In this document: positions 12,290-25,700 of the stretch, one piece after another | Position numbering within the stretch: the stretch's first letter is position 1 | Layout: each line of letters opens with the position of its first letter | Assembly: GCA_905160935.1 (NCBI GenBank) | Contig: CAJHZI010000433.1 | Coordinates: forward strand, 392,501 to 456,500 | Source: Enchytraeus crypticus | Lineage: Eukaryota > Annelida > Clitellata > Enchytraeida > Enchytraeidae | Direction of reading: 5' to 3' | Length of the DNA: 64,000 nucleotides | The notes under the pieces: generated by a model | Database searches by the model: none | The model's input: only the letters and a program-made list of their open reading frames with translations | What the model was told of the DNA's origin: nothing | Program-made: the position numbers and the translations under genes

Positions 12290-12510
12290 AATGAAAATCA
12301 GAAGCCACATTTTCCCAAGTTAGAGGATATTTAAAGTATGATAAATGCATAAACATTAAGGTATAAATGAAATTGTTGGCTGATTTCAGAGTGCTCCTAC
12401 AGAGCTTGAATTCATACTTTGAGTAGAAATGTGTATCTTGATTTGCTTTGGCCTGTCACTATACTGAGCTATAGAGAGAGGGAGAGACAGAGAGAGAGAG
12501 AGAGACAACT
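12290..12510 (+). repeat. Dispersed repeat family B fragment plus (GA)n
   Basis: CAGAAGCCACATTTTCCCAA through GTGCTCCTACAGAGCTTGAA matches the family B body, which is fuller at 26800-27000. A GAGAGGGAGAGACAGAGAGA tract follows at about 12473-12505. Confidence 0.6.
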
Positions 12511-13235
12511 AAGGGAGATTGTAAAAATTTACCTAGTTCAACAAAAATAGGACGGCATATAATAATTATATTAAAAGCCGATAAATACTGAGAAGAATTG
12601 ATATTGTCATATTTGCCATATTTTAAATGTCCAAAAAATCCATACCATTTATCAGATAGCGGTTTGAGTTTGCCTGAACGTTTAATAATTACTCTAAAAC
12701 TTCTTAGTTCGCTAGGCACTTTCTAGTCTATACGAAACGAAAAATTGATTCAAATTTATGTTTTTGTCATCTGAATTCTAAACTACATGTGATTTTTGTA
12801 AATGTAACACTTTAATGAGGACACACGAGAATGCATTACGTACTTACAACACACAATGAAGCCCATAGACAACCCCATCTAGCTAGAAATAAATGTGTGC
12901 AAGTAAAATCGATTGAAATTTAAAACTTGAATGATGAAAAAAAATTAGGCAATGATGTGCTAGAAGTAATTACTTAACCGTGCTGTTTCCTGGCCATTGA
13001 ACAATAGACTATGTTATGTAAGTGTGACTAACTGAAAACTGCACGTATCATAACAGACCGCTGAGTAAGAATTGAGAATTCAAAGGGAAACCACTTCAGA
13101 TATTATATTGAATTGGTTCATACCCAAGCTCATGGTTACATGAAGACGTGGGTAGTCCTTTGTTCTAGTCCTTTTTAATTGGATTAACTAATTACATTAT
13201 TAATCACAATTTTTAAATTTTTGTCTTCTGAATTG

Positions 13236-13247
13236 GATATATATACA

Positions 13248-13286
<39 letters not shown>

Positions 13287-13342
13287 TATTATATATATAT
13301 TATATATATATATATATATATAATATACATGTATATATATAA
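13236..13342. repeat. (AT)n microsatellite
   Basis: An interrupted AT dinucleotide tract downstream of the NAXE stop codon. Confidence 0.95.
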
Positions 13343-13918
13343 ACTGTACGTGCAGTGCAAGAACAGGATTAGAGACAGAGGGCAACCGTGCAACAAATCT
13401 TTGTCACAATCTGGTAATGCAGACGGCCAACCCAAAGAAAGAAAGTCATACCAGTCTATTTAAAATCATTCCTTTAACATGTGTGGTTTAAAAATATAAA
13501 TCAGTATAATTTTCAAGCTTAAAAGCATGCCAACTGATTTAAAACCTGTACCAACTCTTAGTCTGAAATTTACCGATATGCTTCTGGCTAAGCTACTTAA
13601 CATAAAGCCCATAAGTAAATAGAAAGGACGAATAAAAACATCTTTTATTCATGATACAATAAAATAAGAGAAAAAGTTACTGACAAAGCCATCGATAATT
13701 TTAAATATCTGAGTCGTTGAGAGATTTATGATAAAGTATTCTAATAATTATAGTTATTTTTTACAGAATTTTACTTCGAAAGGATTTAATATATTCAATT
13801 CTAGACTTAAAATTGTCCAATGATATTAGTTGTAGTTTTATAATTATATAACTGATCAATATTTCAGTATATTACACGGTGATTTGTTTTTGAGTACTTG
13901 AAAACTTCATTGTTTGCT

Positions 13919-16900
13919 CTAATTATGAAGTAATTCCGCGACCACAGACTCCTCATCAGGTTCAATCTTTATCGGTTCACTCTTAGCCTCAAAGGGCAGG
14001 CCCTCGATGGGCAGCTCGACAACGGATTCAATGCCCGGGTACTTGGGCAGCTTCAGGCCGTACTTGTTGACCATATCTGGGGGCACAAACCTCCCGCCCA
14101 GAAAGTGATGGCGTCCTTTGAAGAACTTTGAGCAGGTCTTGGGCACTCCCAGCGACACGAGCACATCGGGTTGTATTCCGTTAGCGTCGCCTTTATCAAT
14201 GTCCCAACCTGTGGTTGTAGAGAACAATATAGCTATTATACGTGTAGATAACGATTATACAGAGCGATTATACATAACGATTATACAGAGCGATTATACA
14301 TAACGATTATACAGAGCGATTATGCATAACGATTATACAGAGCGATTATACATAACGATTATACATAACGATTATACATAACGATTATACAGAGCGATTA
14401 TACATAACGATTATACATAGCGATTATGCATAACGATTATACATAGCGATTATACATAACGATTATACATAACAGTTATACATGGTGATTATACACAGTG
14501 ATTATACATAACGATTATACATAGTGATTATATATAGCGATTATATATAGCGATTATACATAACATCACTATGTATAGTGTTTAACTATTGAGCTTATAC
14601 ATAACAATTATACGTAATAATTATACACAGATTATTCATGACGATATCACCAGGTTATTTGCTCGAGTTATTTTTTAATCGTAAATCTCTTTTATTTCTT
14701 TTGTGAAATAATTGTCAGTGTCTGTAAACCAATCCATAGAAGTATATCAAATTTAAATCGCAGATCAATGCAAATAAAAAGGAACTGCTAAAATATTTAA
14801 AAGTAAACTGGTCAAAATAGCAAATCAGTAAGGCAGTTTTCATCTCTAGTAGATGTAGGTTTGAAAATCCAAATGTTCAATGACACTGAGTTAATTTCTA
14901 CAAAGATACCAATAAATCAATAGTCGTATGGAAAATTTTGAAACCCTGCTATTGTACTTACCTATTCAATTTGCGATTTCTCCAAACCTACTAAGGAAAG
15001 ATATTAAGCCTTTTAAACCGTAATTTGGGTGAAATCAAGTACGATATAAAATTATAAAAAAATTAAGATGCTAACATATATCAGTAGGCTACTGTTTTAA
15101 TTTATAACAATTTTGTAATTTGTGTTTTTAAGTTGGTATTTCTTTATGTATGCATGATGGGTGGTCAACTAGATAGATTTGTATAACCTATTTGAAGGTC
15201 TAGTGTGTGTTATTGCATTTTTGCATGTTTTTTAAATAAATATAGTTCTCTCTTTCTATCTCCTCTCTCTCTCTCTCTCTCTCTCTCAAAACAAACGTTT
15301 GATTATCAAAGATCTAGGGCTAAAATACTTACTGGAAGAGGTATTTGAGTTTAAGCGATTATGATGTTTTTATCTAATTTTTATTTTATTTTATTATTTA
15401 TCATAGATATTATAATAATTCTATTTAATTTTACAACGGGTTATATTGCTATTATAGGCATACTAATAGTGCAATTTAATCGGCTGTTTCGTTATTATAG
15501 GCATATAATGATAGTGCAATTTAATTGACAATACATTATATTGGAATTAAATTTATAATAATAGCGGTAACGCGTAATGTCGTTTTCAGGTAAATCATAA
15601 TAGTGGTAATGCTCTATGTCGTTAATAATAATAATAATAATAATAGAGGTTTAACGTCCGTTTTCTCATCCAAGGAAGATGCCAGGGACTTCCCCACAGC
15701 ACACATCACTACAGATCAATTCACCCAAACCAATCTGCAAAAGAAATGTACTGCGGAGAAGTATTATAGGTATCATAATGTTACTATTTAATTGAAATGC
15801 TTTATATCGTTATTGTAAGTATTATCCTATTCGTAGTAACACGCGCTAATTAGCCGTGTTCCACACGTATTGAACCTCCGCACGGTGTAGCACTGACCTG
15901 AGGGGACGTCTATGCTGAGTATGGGGATCCTGCTGTGCTTCATTGTGTCTATCACAGAGTAAAACTCTGGGTTCAGCGGAGGAGTAAAGTTCACTCCAAA
16001 CATCGCATCCACGATGACATTGAACGCAGTGTAGACCAGTCGCTTCTGAGGCAGAAAGCTGAGGAACGGTATGTCCAGCTTCTGGCACTGCTTGATGATG
16101 TTCCGGAACAAGATCCTGTTGGGACGTTTTGGATAGAACACGGACGGATTATATCCCTGTGGCATAAAATACTATTGACAATATTGACCTTGACCGTGAC
16201 CATTATTTGAATTAAGTTGACTAAAGCAAAAGCAAAAGTCGTCTATAAATGTCTAACTCGACATTATAAGCATTGTAATTTTGTTGTTAAAAGCTAAAGT
16301 TCAAACAAATAATTAAACTTCCTAGTAAAACTTTAAGTAAATAAATAAAAATTTGCCAGTCAATTTCTAAAAATGGAACTATAACTAAATTGAAATTCGA
16401 TTTCAGAAATGTAACTTACTGCAACAGATATATTCTATTTGACTGAAGTAATACAATCAACTTTTAAAGAACGTGCGTTATATTTGACTCTTAAATACAT
16501 TTGACTACTCACAAAGAGTTTGAGGTGTCTGGCGCACACAAGGCCGTCCCCGCCGTTGAACCCAGGTCCACAGAGCACAAGCACTGATCGCTCCTTCTTT
16601 AGCAACGTCTCCTTCGGGTAGACCTGTTTGAAATTAATATGCAATTTGCGAACGCTTCCTGATACCACTGTTCAGCTGAGTAACTTCATTCATCATCATC
16701 GTCTTCCGTAGAATCCCAGTTTAACCAGGATAGACATATGAATAGACCTTCTCCAATTCATGCCATATCATTCCATTCGTTTAATTTTTTAGCAATTTCA
16801 GGAGCATAGGCGCTCACCAAACAAATGCCTTTCTAACGCTGGTTTGGATCTTAGTTTTATGTCGCTTGTTACGACACGTGCATTATACGGTTGGTCTATT

Positions 16901-18011
16901 CTTCAAGCAATCCGGACACTACACGGGGAGTTCAGTGGCTCCATTAATATGGTAAAATATTATTTCGTTGTAAACCGTTTTCTTTTGTCATTTATGGCGT
17001 GCACGTCTTTGATTGTTTAAGTCAGTTCATACTACAAGAATTTCCTGTAACTTTACTTGATTGTGGAGATCGTTATTACAATAGGCTTTTACTTCCTGCT
17101 TTTCTATACATCTTGCTCTTTTTAATCATGCAACAATTTTAATCTCTTTTGAATATTAAAGGAGGAAGATACAAAACAGATTCAACATTGTATAAGTTAT
17201 CGTTCTCAGAATGGCAATATTATTCAATTTATTTAATAACTTTTGATAAAATACTGTTCAGGCCTGATGGCCAGAAGAGTACTGCGTTAACAGTGCTGCA
17301 TCGCCATTATACGCTGGAGCCAGTGAAATGAAACTTAATATAACGAAAACCAAAGTGTTGAGAGTGTCTAGAAGAGGAGGAAAAGTCAACATAGAAATAG
17401 ACGATAGTAAGTTAGAACAGGTAGAGAATTTCAGATATTTAGGACACACATTTGCTGAAGATGGTTTCAATTGTGGAACAGAAATAAAATGTAGAATTGC
17501 TCATGCAAAAGAGGCCTTAAGTAGGAGGAAAGAATTACACAAAGTTTGAAGGAAGCTACGAAGATAAAGATGATTAATCTTGGATCGGAGCTTGCTGCCG
17601 ATTGGAGCTATCAAAAGCAAAAATATGATTAACTATGTAAAGGATTAATAATAACCTGCCAGGAACCTGTAAGGCGGTCTCGAAGACTGGACACCGACCA
17701 TGACAGTAATAAAAATTCATGCCTATTGCCTTTGAGACCCTGGGCCCCGTCAACTCTGTCGCATCAGACTTTATTGACGAAATAGGCAGGAGGACCAGCG
17801 CCATTACTGGTGATAAGCGCGAAAAAGCTTTTCTTTGGCAGCGACTATTGCTCTCCAGCGATTCAATGCAGTCTGTTTCAGTGGCACTTTGGCTAATGCG
17901 GCTTCCCAGAGTGTAGAGGAATTATTTTGATAGCTCTTTTTAAAACTTTTAATTAAATAAAGCCTCTTTTATCTTATTTTTAGCCCAGCAGCCCAGGGCA
18001 TTTAAAAAAAG

Positions 18012-18042
<31 letters not shown>

Positions 18043-18266
18043 GATGTATTTGTAAGGTATTTCAATTTGTTTATTATTTGATTTTATTGGTAATGAATTG
18101 ATGCCCCAGAGATCCAGAGATTGATCACAAAATTTTGATTCCATCGATTGATTCAATAATTTATTTATCGATTCATTCAATAACTGACCGGCTGATGGTT
18201 TGATTAATTATTTAATTGACTGATTAATTTTTTGTTTGAAATTATATTATATAGTATATATATGTA

Positions 18267-18312
<46 letters not shown>

Positions 18313-18443
18313 ACTTAATAAAGTCATGATAAACCGTAGCGAAGGCGACAGCACAGCTAAGTCCAGCGAGCTCCATTAGCTGATCTATGCTGTAGGAGTA
18401 GTCAGCGCATAAGTCCCTCTCGAAGTTCTGAGCTTCCTGTTGG
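13919..18443 (-). CDS. NAXE: NAD(P)HX epimerase (YjeF N-terminal domain), first exon missing
   Basis: NAXE interconverts the R and S forms of hydrated NAD(P)H so that the dehydratase NAXD can repair them. Four minus-strand exons keep phase: 18335-18443, 16513-16623, 15898-16156 and 13919-14208 (stop TAG at 13919-13921). Exon order follows the family: SQQEAQNFE and [14 protein letters not shown]; then SVLVLCGPG leading to [17 protein letters not shown]; then [26 protein letters not shown] and SIDVPSG; then [20 protein letters not shown] and [11 protein letters not shown]. The glycine loop, usually GNNGGDG, has Phe in place of the first Asn. A 30-40 residue acidic tail extends past the usual end of the human protein. 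Exon A ends ACG with donor GTTTAT; the next exon resumes GTC TAC. The start codon and any mitochondrial or secretory leader lie upstream of 18443 and were not recognised. Confidence 0.94.
14245..14585. repeat. 13-bp satellite (CGATTATACAKAR units)
   Basis: About 25 copies of GCGATTATACAGA / ACGATTATACATA-type 13-mers, often alternating as a 26-bp higher-order unit. Decay increases toward 14600. The array begins only about 40 bp intronward of the acceptor of the last NAXE exon (acceptor AG at 14209-14210, minus strand). Confidence 0.95.
15255..15290. repeat. (CT)n microsatellite
   Basis: A short CT dinucleotide run in a NAXE intron. Confidence 0.9.
15622..15775 (-). repeat. SINE-like family C, inverted copy with (TAA)n at its end
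   Basis: Reverse complement of the 3' half of 3105-3336: AACGTCCGTTTTCTCATCCA, then GATGCCAGGGACTTCCCCAC, CACATCACTACAGATCAATT and CCAATCTGCAAAAGAAATGT. The AAT repeat at 15623-15643 is the tail read on the plus strand. Confidence 0.75.
16690..16935 (+). repeat. Dispersed repeat family D
   Basis: CATCATCATCGTCTTCCGTA, AATCCCAGTTTAACCAGGAT, AGCAATTTCAGGAGCATAGG, GCTCACCAAACAAATGCCTT and TTACGACACGTGCATTATAC recur in the same order at 29640-29870 and 35420-35590, and inverted at 56900-57115. The copy lies in a NAXE intron. Confidence 0.72.
17328..17575 (+). pseudogene. LINE ORF2 fragment, same family as 4480-5215
   Basis: Encodes [28 protein letters not shown] and [10 protein letters not shown], homologous to 4500-4720. 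It is cut off by the tRNA-derived SINE body that starts at about 17571. Confidence 0.82.
17571..17720 (+). repeat. tRNA-derived SINE, 5'-truncated copy
   Basis: TTAATCTTGGATCGGAGCTT through TAATAATAACCTGCCAGG and CTCGAAGACTGGACACCGAC matches the body and 3' region of the minus-strand SINE at 5685-5950. The tRNA-like head is absent. Confidence 0.78.
18255..18310. repeat. (AT)n microsatellite
   Basis: A dinucleotide tract that begins about 25 bp past the donor of NAXE exon 18335-18443 (minus strand). A shorter AAT-type trinucleotide run lies at 18010-18040. Confidence 0.95.
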
Positions 18444-19319
18444 CTGCAACGCAGTGTAAGACAATGCAAGATGGCGTCATACACAACGCAATACAAATTA
18501 CGTGAGAAAAGCTATGAAATAATATTACATACAGAATGCAACTTTTGCATACATGCCAGTTGGATAGCTGAGTTCAAAATACGATTTACCGGAAATCAGG
18601 AGGCCGTAGATTGATTTTCATCTGTACTGCACCTGATATTTTCTCATGTAGTCGGAGTCAAGGGCTAATATAATTATTAGCCTTTATTTACTTCATAGGT
18701 TTTTGAAAATTATAACAACAGACTCTTATTCTAATCGCTGTATTTTTTAATCATGGGAATGCGCTACCAATTATTTTTTATTAATGTGCCAGTATTGTTA
18801 GCATTTAAGAACAAAAGTGGTATAATCGGTAACACTCGTACATGTAGTTTCTAAGACACTACATATAAATCTTTCATGTCTTATACATGTATAAATTCAA
18901 AAACCATTTTCAGAGTTTTCTGCTTAAATTTCCTACTAAAATTATTTTAAAACAGTAGAGTAAACTATAGCCTCAACGGCGCTAAGCCTAATTTAAAAAT
19001 TTAATATAATTTTTGTGGTGCCTCCATAGACCATTAAAGTCTCTTTGATCTATATATTAAACTGTAACATAACGCTAGCAAACTACTCTTATACTTCAAA
19101 AGTTCAATAGGAAATTTACTTTACAAATTTACTTAAGAGATTCTGTGCCCTTGTGTACATTTTTTACTTCATGATGTCTTTTAAAGTTTTATTTAAAATG
19201 CATTTAAACAGTCAGACATATACACGTATATGATATGTGCAGATTTATAGCTTTGGAGCACGCTAATTTATGCCACGAAATCGTGCAAAGAATTGCTACA
19301 ATTTATCATAGCGGCACAC

Positions 19320-19552
19320 TGAGTCAGGAAGCACAGATGCTTATTTAAGACCCATTTCCTCCTTCCTCTCCATGGTTATTAGTAATCTTTGCCTTTGATG
19401 GCGCATCAATTGCAGCCGGCGAGGATTTAAGAATAACCTTCCATCACCCTGGGATTTTTTCCTTCCTAAGCTTTTACCAACACTCGGTCTTCCAAGGTGG
19501 TCACCAACAAAGTACTAACCGAGGTCGATGCAGCTTAACTTCGAAATTCGAA
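19320..19552 (-). repeat. 5S rRNA-derived SINE (SINE3-like)
   Basis: Reading the minus strand from about 19545 gives the 3' two thirds of a 5S rRNA-like sequence: GAAGTTAAGCTGCATCGACC, GGTTAGTACTTTGTTGG, then GACCACCTTGGAAGACCG and GTGTTGGTAAAAGCTT. An unrelated tail follows (AATCCCAGGGTGATGG to GGTCTTAAATAAGCATCTGT, CTTCCTGACTC). The 5' third of 5S is missing, so it is not a functional 5S gene. A 5S head fused to an unrelated tail is the design of SINE3 elements. Part of the tail recurs at 40272-40322. Confidence 0.85.
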
Positions 19553-19754
19553 GGATATATTCTCTGTCTTGAAAATCATTGCAAATTTTCAATTATGAAA
19601 CTCTTCACTGAATCTCAGAATGCAATTTTATGACAATAGTTTTTTACAATTATCAGGGTGTAAAGAATTGATTTGTTTGACTTTAAAACGAAATACATCT
19701 ATTTCAGTATATGATTCCACTGAATCCATCTCATTGAATCAATCTGAAAGAAAA

Positions 19755-19880
19755 TATAATAATAATACCAACAACTACAGTGCTACAGTTATCAATGACA
19801 ACATCGAGCACTATTGAGTCAAAATCAAGCCGGCGAGCAAAACGAAGATCCAAAAACGGTGCAAATTCCAAAAAATATTT
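19755..19880 (+). repeat. Dispersed repeat family A copy
   Basis: ACTACAGTGCTACAGTTATC, ACAACATCGAGCACTATTGA, AAGCCGGCGAGCAAAACGAA and CCAAAAACGGTGCAAATTCC. This copy sits closest to the apparent consensus. Confidence 0.78.
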
Positions 19881-20434
19881 GATAGGAAACATGTTAAAAT
19901 GGCTCATTGATAGTCGTTGTGCTTTAGTATTACTGCCTAGGACTACTTTTACCGTGGCTGGTATGCAGTGATTATACAAGTAGCAGTATTTCGCCTAATG
20001 TTATTCGTACATATGCCAAATCATTGATTACGATTCGTCAGTAATGTAATGAAAATTTGTCACTTAACATTTTATATTACTAACATAAATGTAACTTTTC
20101 GCAATAAATGACTCGATTTGGATCATACAAGTTTTGATGATTTTGTAAGTCAATAAAGGTAATAAAAATTCCTTTGAACGATTAAGTTTGATTTGATTGG
20201 ATGAAAATTGTTGATATTTATTATAGATTGTTGATATCTCTTTCCAAACATGTCTAAAATAGCCAATATACCCTAATTAATAATCGGTTGGCGATTCGCG
20301 TAGATATGACGTAAATTCAGTGCTGGCATAAATGGATGGTACAAATTGTTTTTTTTCTAATTCAGTTTGTTTTCTTCTGCTACTCGTACGGAAAAATTCC
20401 CGTGTTATATCCAAGGAGTTGAAGAATAGACCAA

Positions 20435-20660
20435 TAGTTAGCTGCACGTGTCGTAAAAGGCGATTAAGCGAAAAGAACTGAGGAAGGTAAAGGGAAGCCA
20501 CGTCAAATGCCATATTTATAGATCTCAAATTTTAGACTACACAAGCTGCGGATAAAGCATAGCCTTTTGAAAGAATAAACTCGTCGATCTTTGGAGTATT
20601 CTTCATGGAGCGCGAACACAGACTGAAGTAGAACAGGCTATAGATAACGGACGCTAAACC
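20435..20660 (+). repeat. Dispersed repeat family B copy
   Basis: GCACGTGTCGTAAAAGGCGA, CTGAGGAAGGTAAAGGGAAG and GATAAAGCATAGCCTTTTGA, then GGAGTATTCTTCATGGAGCG. The same order is found at 26800-27000. Confidence 0.7.
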
Positions 20661-22514
20661 CTTATTATTAGTGCCTTGAACCTACCCTTCTCAGGATATT
20701 AGGCAGACTGAGTGCGGTGTAATAAGAATATTAGGCAAGCCGGTGATTTAGGCGTATAGTCACTATAGTATCTCTTAAAATTACTTCCTTTCTGAAACGA
20801 TTGGAAAATTTCCAATCCGCTTAGATGTGATTTTCTGCACTCGCGATCAGCACTCAGCAAAATTTTTCAAGCATTTCATACTTATCCAATTGTTCATCTC
20901 TGAGTCATGCATTCCATAATTTCTAGACGAATCACTACCGGTGTTCAAAGTTTTCTGTCTTGTAACGAGTCGTTAGTAGAAGATAATCTCTTCTCTCAAT
21001 TGCAAACAATTACCCAAAAATTAAAAAACAATTAAACAATTACATAATTAAATATATAAACCAAATACAATCATATAATTCTTATGTATGATGCGTGACT
21101 TAAAAAGTAAACCCGCATTATAGTGAAATGATCAACTATGTCGATATATATCACTTTTAATACCACATGTTTAAACCGTTAGGCAATTCAGTCCATTTTC
21201 CGTGTAACCAGTCCAGTGAATGTCCGAGATTTTGCTCTCAGATCAGCGCGGCTGAGATTTGAACCCGCAAGTCTTCCAATTCTAAACTTACAATTATAAT
21301 TCCTCAATTCCGCAATTCTAAAGTATTCCCAGTGATTTTCAAATTATAGGTTCAACTTGCAAAATACATCAAGTTTTTTTCATGGTAGATAGCGAGCACT
21401 TCTTTAGCTTGACATATAGGCCTATATCAAGTCAAACTCTTCATAGGATTTGTGCGGTTTTTTTAATATCCAAGTTTTATGCAAGACAAAGGTTATGCAA
21501 AATGGAAACTCTGTTGTAGCTGCTAATTGTTTTCCTGTGTTTATCTTAATGGCCTCATTTATATGAGCAGTATATGTTTTAGCAGTCCTTTAGTAGTCCA
21601 AAAAAACCTTGGAGACCTTTAGAAGTTAGTTTGAAAATGACAGAAAATATTGACAAGCCATTTCGATTTTTCTGGCTAAAGGCTCTTGCTGTAGTATTTG
21701 CAATACTCAGGCATATAATTGAGAGCATAGTTTTCTCTTGATCTCTATGTTGACGCTCAAATATTTAAGCAAACATGTAATGAGATGATCAGTATATGTT
21801 ACTATTAAACATCTGTAAAATATATTGGTAAAAACATAGCGGAAAGTTATAATTAAATGAAAGACTTTCCAACCTGAGGTAATGTTTACCAGCTTCATCG
21901 TGCGACATGCTCTTACACTGTGATAACATTTTCCTATCAAATCTCTCGCAATATCGATGAGAAGAGATATGCCTTGTTGATGTATATCACATCAGCATGA
22001 GCTATTAACTCTTTAACTGTCGTGTCTCTTGTATCTAATGCATCTACTCATATATTCTTCTGTAAAGCACGATCCGTGATGTTATTGCGTGTGATTGTTT
22101 AGGCCTTAAGAGAATATGTTTGATATACATGTCCATGTGTCAAATTTGTCAGGTGGAGAACAAGTACCCCCAAACGATGCGAACTAATATATGCTATGGT
22201 CATGACATCCAGTACGATTGAATAAAGAATCAATAACTAAAATAGTATACTGGCTTATTGTACATTGTACCGTATAATTTACTAATTTCCTTTTTATTGC
22301 GAAAATAGTTTTTAGTATTTTTCATTTAAATATTTCCACCTTTGGCTGGTCACATGTTTAAGGAGTTTTCATTTATTTGCTTCTTTTGTTTTTCAAGTTT
22401 CACATTTGTCAATGATAATGGCATCGGCATCATATTTATTAACAGTAGGTAAAGTAGTTACTTGTTTCGTGCAGGTCACTGTAGAATAAATCAACCGTAA
22501 ATTTCACGTGCAGT
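20661..22514. other. Intergenic, nothing recognised
   Basis: AT-rich single-copy-looking DNA. Around 21200-21290 the minus strand has a tRNA-like B box (GGGTTCAAATCTC), so a decayed SINE is possible. No exon or RNA gene could be supported. Confidence 0.5.
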
Positions 22515-22790
22515 AAGAGTTCACTAAGCAAGAGTTAGGTGTGGAAGGAAACGAGAAATCACTATAGAAGCCCTTATTTACAAAATATTGAAGTATAATA
22601 ACAAGGAAGTATAAAATAAGGCATAAATTTTCTGATGGGATTAACAGGTTGCCCAATGGAGCGCTCTTTATGGGACGTGACACCAGATTTCGAATAGAAA
22701 TATGTATACTGGACCGGCCGTTTGGCAGAAAACTAGAACAGACGAAGAGAGAGAGAGATAACGATAGAGAGAGAGAGAGAGAGTTTATTT
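22515..22790 (+). repeat. Family B copy followed by (GA)n
   Basis: GGAAGGAAACGAGAAATCAC through GGAGCGCTCTTTATGGGACG follows the family B order. A GAGAGAGAGATAACGATAGA tract of purine repeat ends it at about 22744-22782. Confidence 0.65.
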
Positions 22791-25700
22791 TATTTCAGAA
22801 TCACACGCTACAATAATATTACTAGTTAATAGAAGTCCAAAATTACATATGATTGATATGAATTCATCTCAGGATAAGCATTTCACTGACAATAATCACA
22901 AACAGCACATGAATCCATCAATGGGCCTACTAGTCGTACCATGTAGGACCTATTTGATCTGAAATAGAGGCTACCAAATCAGTGACTAGCGCTACCTAGT
23001 TGGTTCGCTCAATAAGAATCGAGGTAAGATAGCTGATGCAGAATCTGTTACATTTTTCAGAGAAAAATGACATGCTCAGTTATTCATGCCCTAGGTTGTT
23101 GAGGTTTTTGAAAAAAAGATTAAAAATAATAACAAGATTAAAAAATAACAGCCACGAATAGGTCTTTCCACTTGCAAATGCTATTTTTTATTCCTCCTTT
23201 TGCAGTTAAATTGGTCATCATAGGAGCACCACATCTGATCGCTAGCGTATCTTTCACTATTTCCTATAACATTATGCCATTTGGGTAATTTGTTAAAAAG
23301 CTCAATAAAGTAAAACATTAATTTTTCAAGTGTCGAAAAACAAAATAAATTAAATCCCCCTTAATGAATATTTTCAAAGCTTCTTCTATCTCTCAACGTT
23401 ATATCAGTAATTCCTGTCAGCGAATCTCTCATTGCTCAGTGTTTTGTCTCATCTTGCAACAATTGATCTGGCCAAGTTATTGATTTGTCGCAGAGCGGTT
23501 TAGGATCACAAGAATTCCTAGACGTCGCTCTGCTATCATTTACAGGTACATACGCATCTTCTGCTTGTATAATTTCAATATTATGAATTTCTTATAACGC
23601 TAACTGTGTTGCTAAATTTCGTATTAATCAATTCTTGGTTGCATGTGTCTTAAATGTACATTATGCTTTCAGTTCGATAACACTCTTCTTTTAGTTCTGC
23701 GTAAAGCACCGATTTCCCGAGGAGACTTGTGGACTCAATGGACTGTATCCGGCATAAGTGATGGAATCATTTTAAAATGATTCTGCCTGAAGCTAATAAT
23801 ATAAATGAATACCTTGTGATATATGAGTGCACCTCTAAGTTGATGACAAATGAGCATTCACCATTTTTTTCGTATGTATTCTATGCGTGTGTTGATTTTC
23901 TGCATTTTGCTTGATTCTGTGTATGCTTTATTGCCATGAACTTGGTAAAATAAAGATTATATAGGCCTACATAGGCCTACATTCAAAAAATGCTCATAGC
24001 AAAATCGCGAAACATACTTTTTAGGGGTTTTAAGGCACTCTAAACACGATTTTAATCATTTTAATAGTTGACTTAAACTGATCTTTCGTCCTGTCCGGGT
24101 CAAGCTGAGCCATCGCTATTCCTATATAATGGTCAAAGTGTATTGAGATGTTGACTACATGAAGTCAACTTCTTGAAGTCAATATTGCTCTGTACTAATT
24201 TATTTCGCTACGAAGCGACAATGTCGTTTGGTTCTTTCATTTAAAGGCAGCTATTACTCTTTTCATTTACATTTGTCTTAATTCAGAAAATCAGAAACGA
24301 TTAAATTGAAGCAGACCCACGTAATGACTAGGAGAACATAAAGATCAGCTTACACGAAAGACCAGAGAAAATGCCTGTTACGTGTGCAGTTGTTGCGCAC
24401 GCAAATATTATTTCATAGCATTGCATCTCACATTAATGCTGCTGCAGATTTCTATACACTTGTGTATCTAAATCTATACCTGCTTCTTGTACATTTATAT
24501 GCCAATTTACCTATAATATTTACCTCTACATGGCGTCACTACGAACCGATGCTTGTTACTGTCATACTTCAATTTTATTTACAGATTTTAATAAGCATTA
24601 GGTATATATTTAATAATTATATTATAATACCAGACAGTTAAGAAATACTGTCACTGAGTGTATGTTTATTATTCAGTGGAGACCATATTATTTTATAATA
24701 TTTTGGATTTATTAAATCATTTTGGATTTTACGCTGATAAAGCAATGCTGCATTAAAAGGCAATGCTCAATGAACTGGCGTGCGTGCGTGCGTTAGTATC
24801 TCCTTGTAGGTAACCCTGTACTTATGTCTGCCCGTTTGGTAGTTCTAAAGGTGGATATCTTTGGACTATATATGAGGTTATTAGAAGTCACTTGCACTTG
24901 ATTTGTCAGGCTACTGGCTAGTCCTTACGTCTACTTAGTTTGGTCAGCTCTTCCTCTTAAGTCTTGCTGTCGGCGGGCTAAGCTGTTTGACCAGTATAAC
25001 AGGTGACGAAACCGGAGTTTAGACCCTGTAAAGTAAGAATGTTAACCGACTAATGGGATTCACTCCCCTCTTTGTTGCCGAAGAAATTGTGGATGTAGTC
25101 GTGTGAAGGCTTTGAAACTTGAATTTGATTTAATAAGGTAGGGCCTACTGTAAGCAAAACAGTAACCTTTTGAACTAAACTGAAACTAGTATCAAGCGAC
25201 ACAAACACTGCAAATTAAAAATTTCGATTATCTTTTTTACTTGTATGACATATATTGCTAATATTTGAATGCGTTTGATTATTGCACTAAATATGCTGTA
25301 AGAATATTATTGTAGCTTAATATTTGTAATATAATTTGATATTCGGAAAAGAGTATCACAATGAAGAATATCCTTCATGAAGATGAAGCCAAATTGAACA
25401 TCCCAGACCCTTCGTGCACTTTGATCTGCTACTGAGTTAAACCACAGAATACTTAGAAGTCGATCCACAATAAGAATAAGATGCAAGTATTCTTAGAGAC
25501 TTCTCCTCTTTTCCTTTCCTAAGTTGAACAATAGACAATTAATCGTATATGTCACTGATGCTGTCCAATGTAAATTTAGAGCAGTGAGCCAAGAAATACA
25601 AAGTTTATTATTAATTTAACTTTTGGTCATTTTTTATATTTATATTCTAGGAATCTATTAGACAACAATGATCTCTGCAGAAACTTGATCCAGCGAGTCT

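Noticed and set aside
14245..14585. CRISPR-like array
   Set aside because: Units are contiguous 13-mers without unique spacers in a eukaryotic intron; this is a satellite.
24384..24641. 85-codon hydrophobic frame
   Set aside because: No splice context, no family resemblance and AT-rich base composition.
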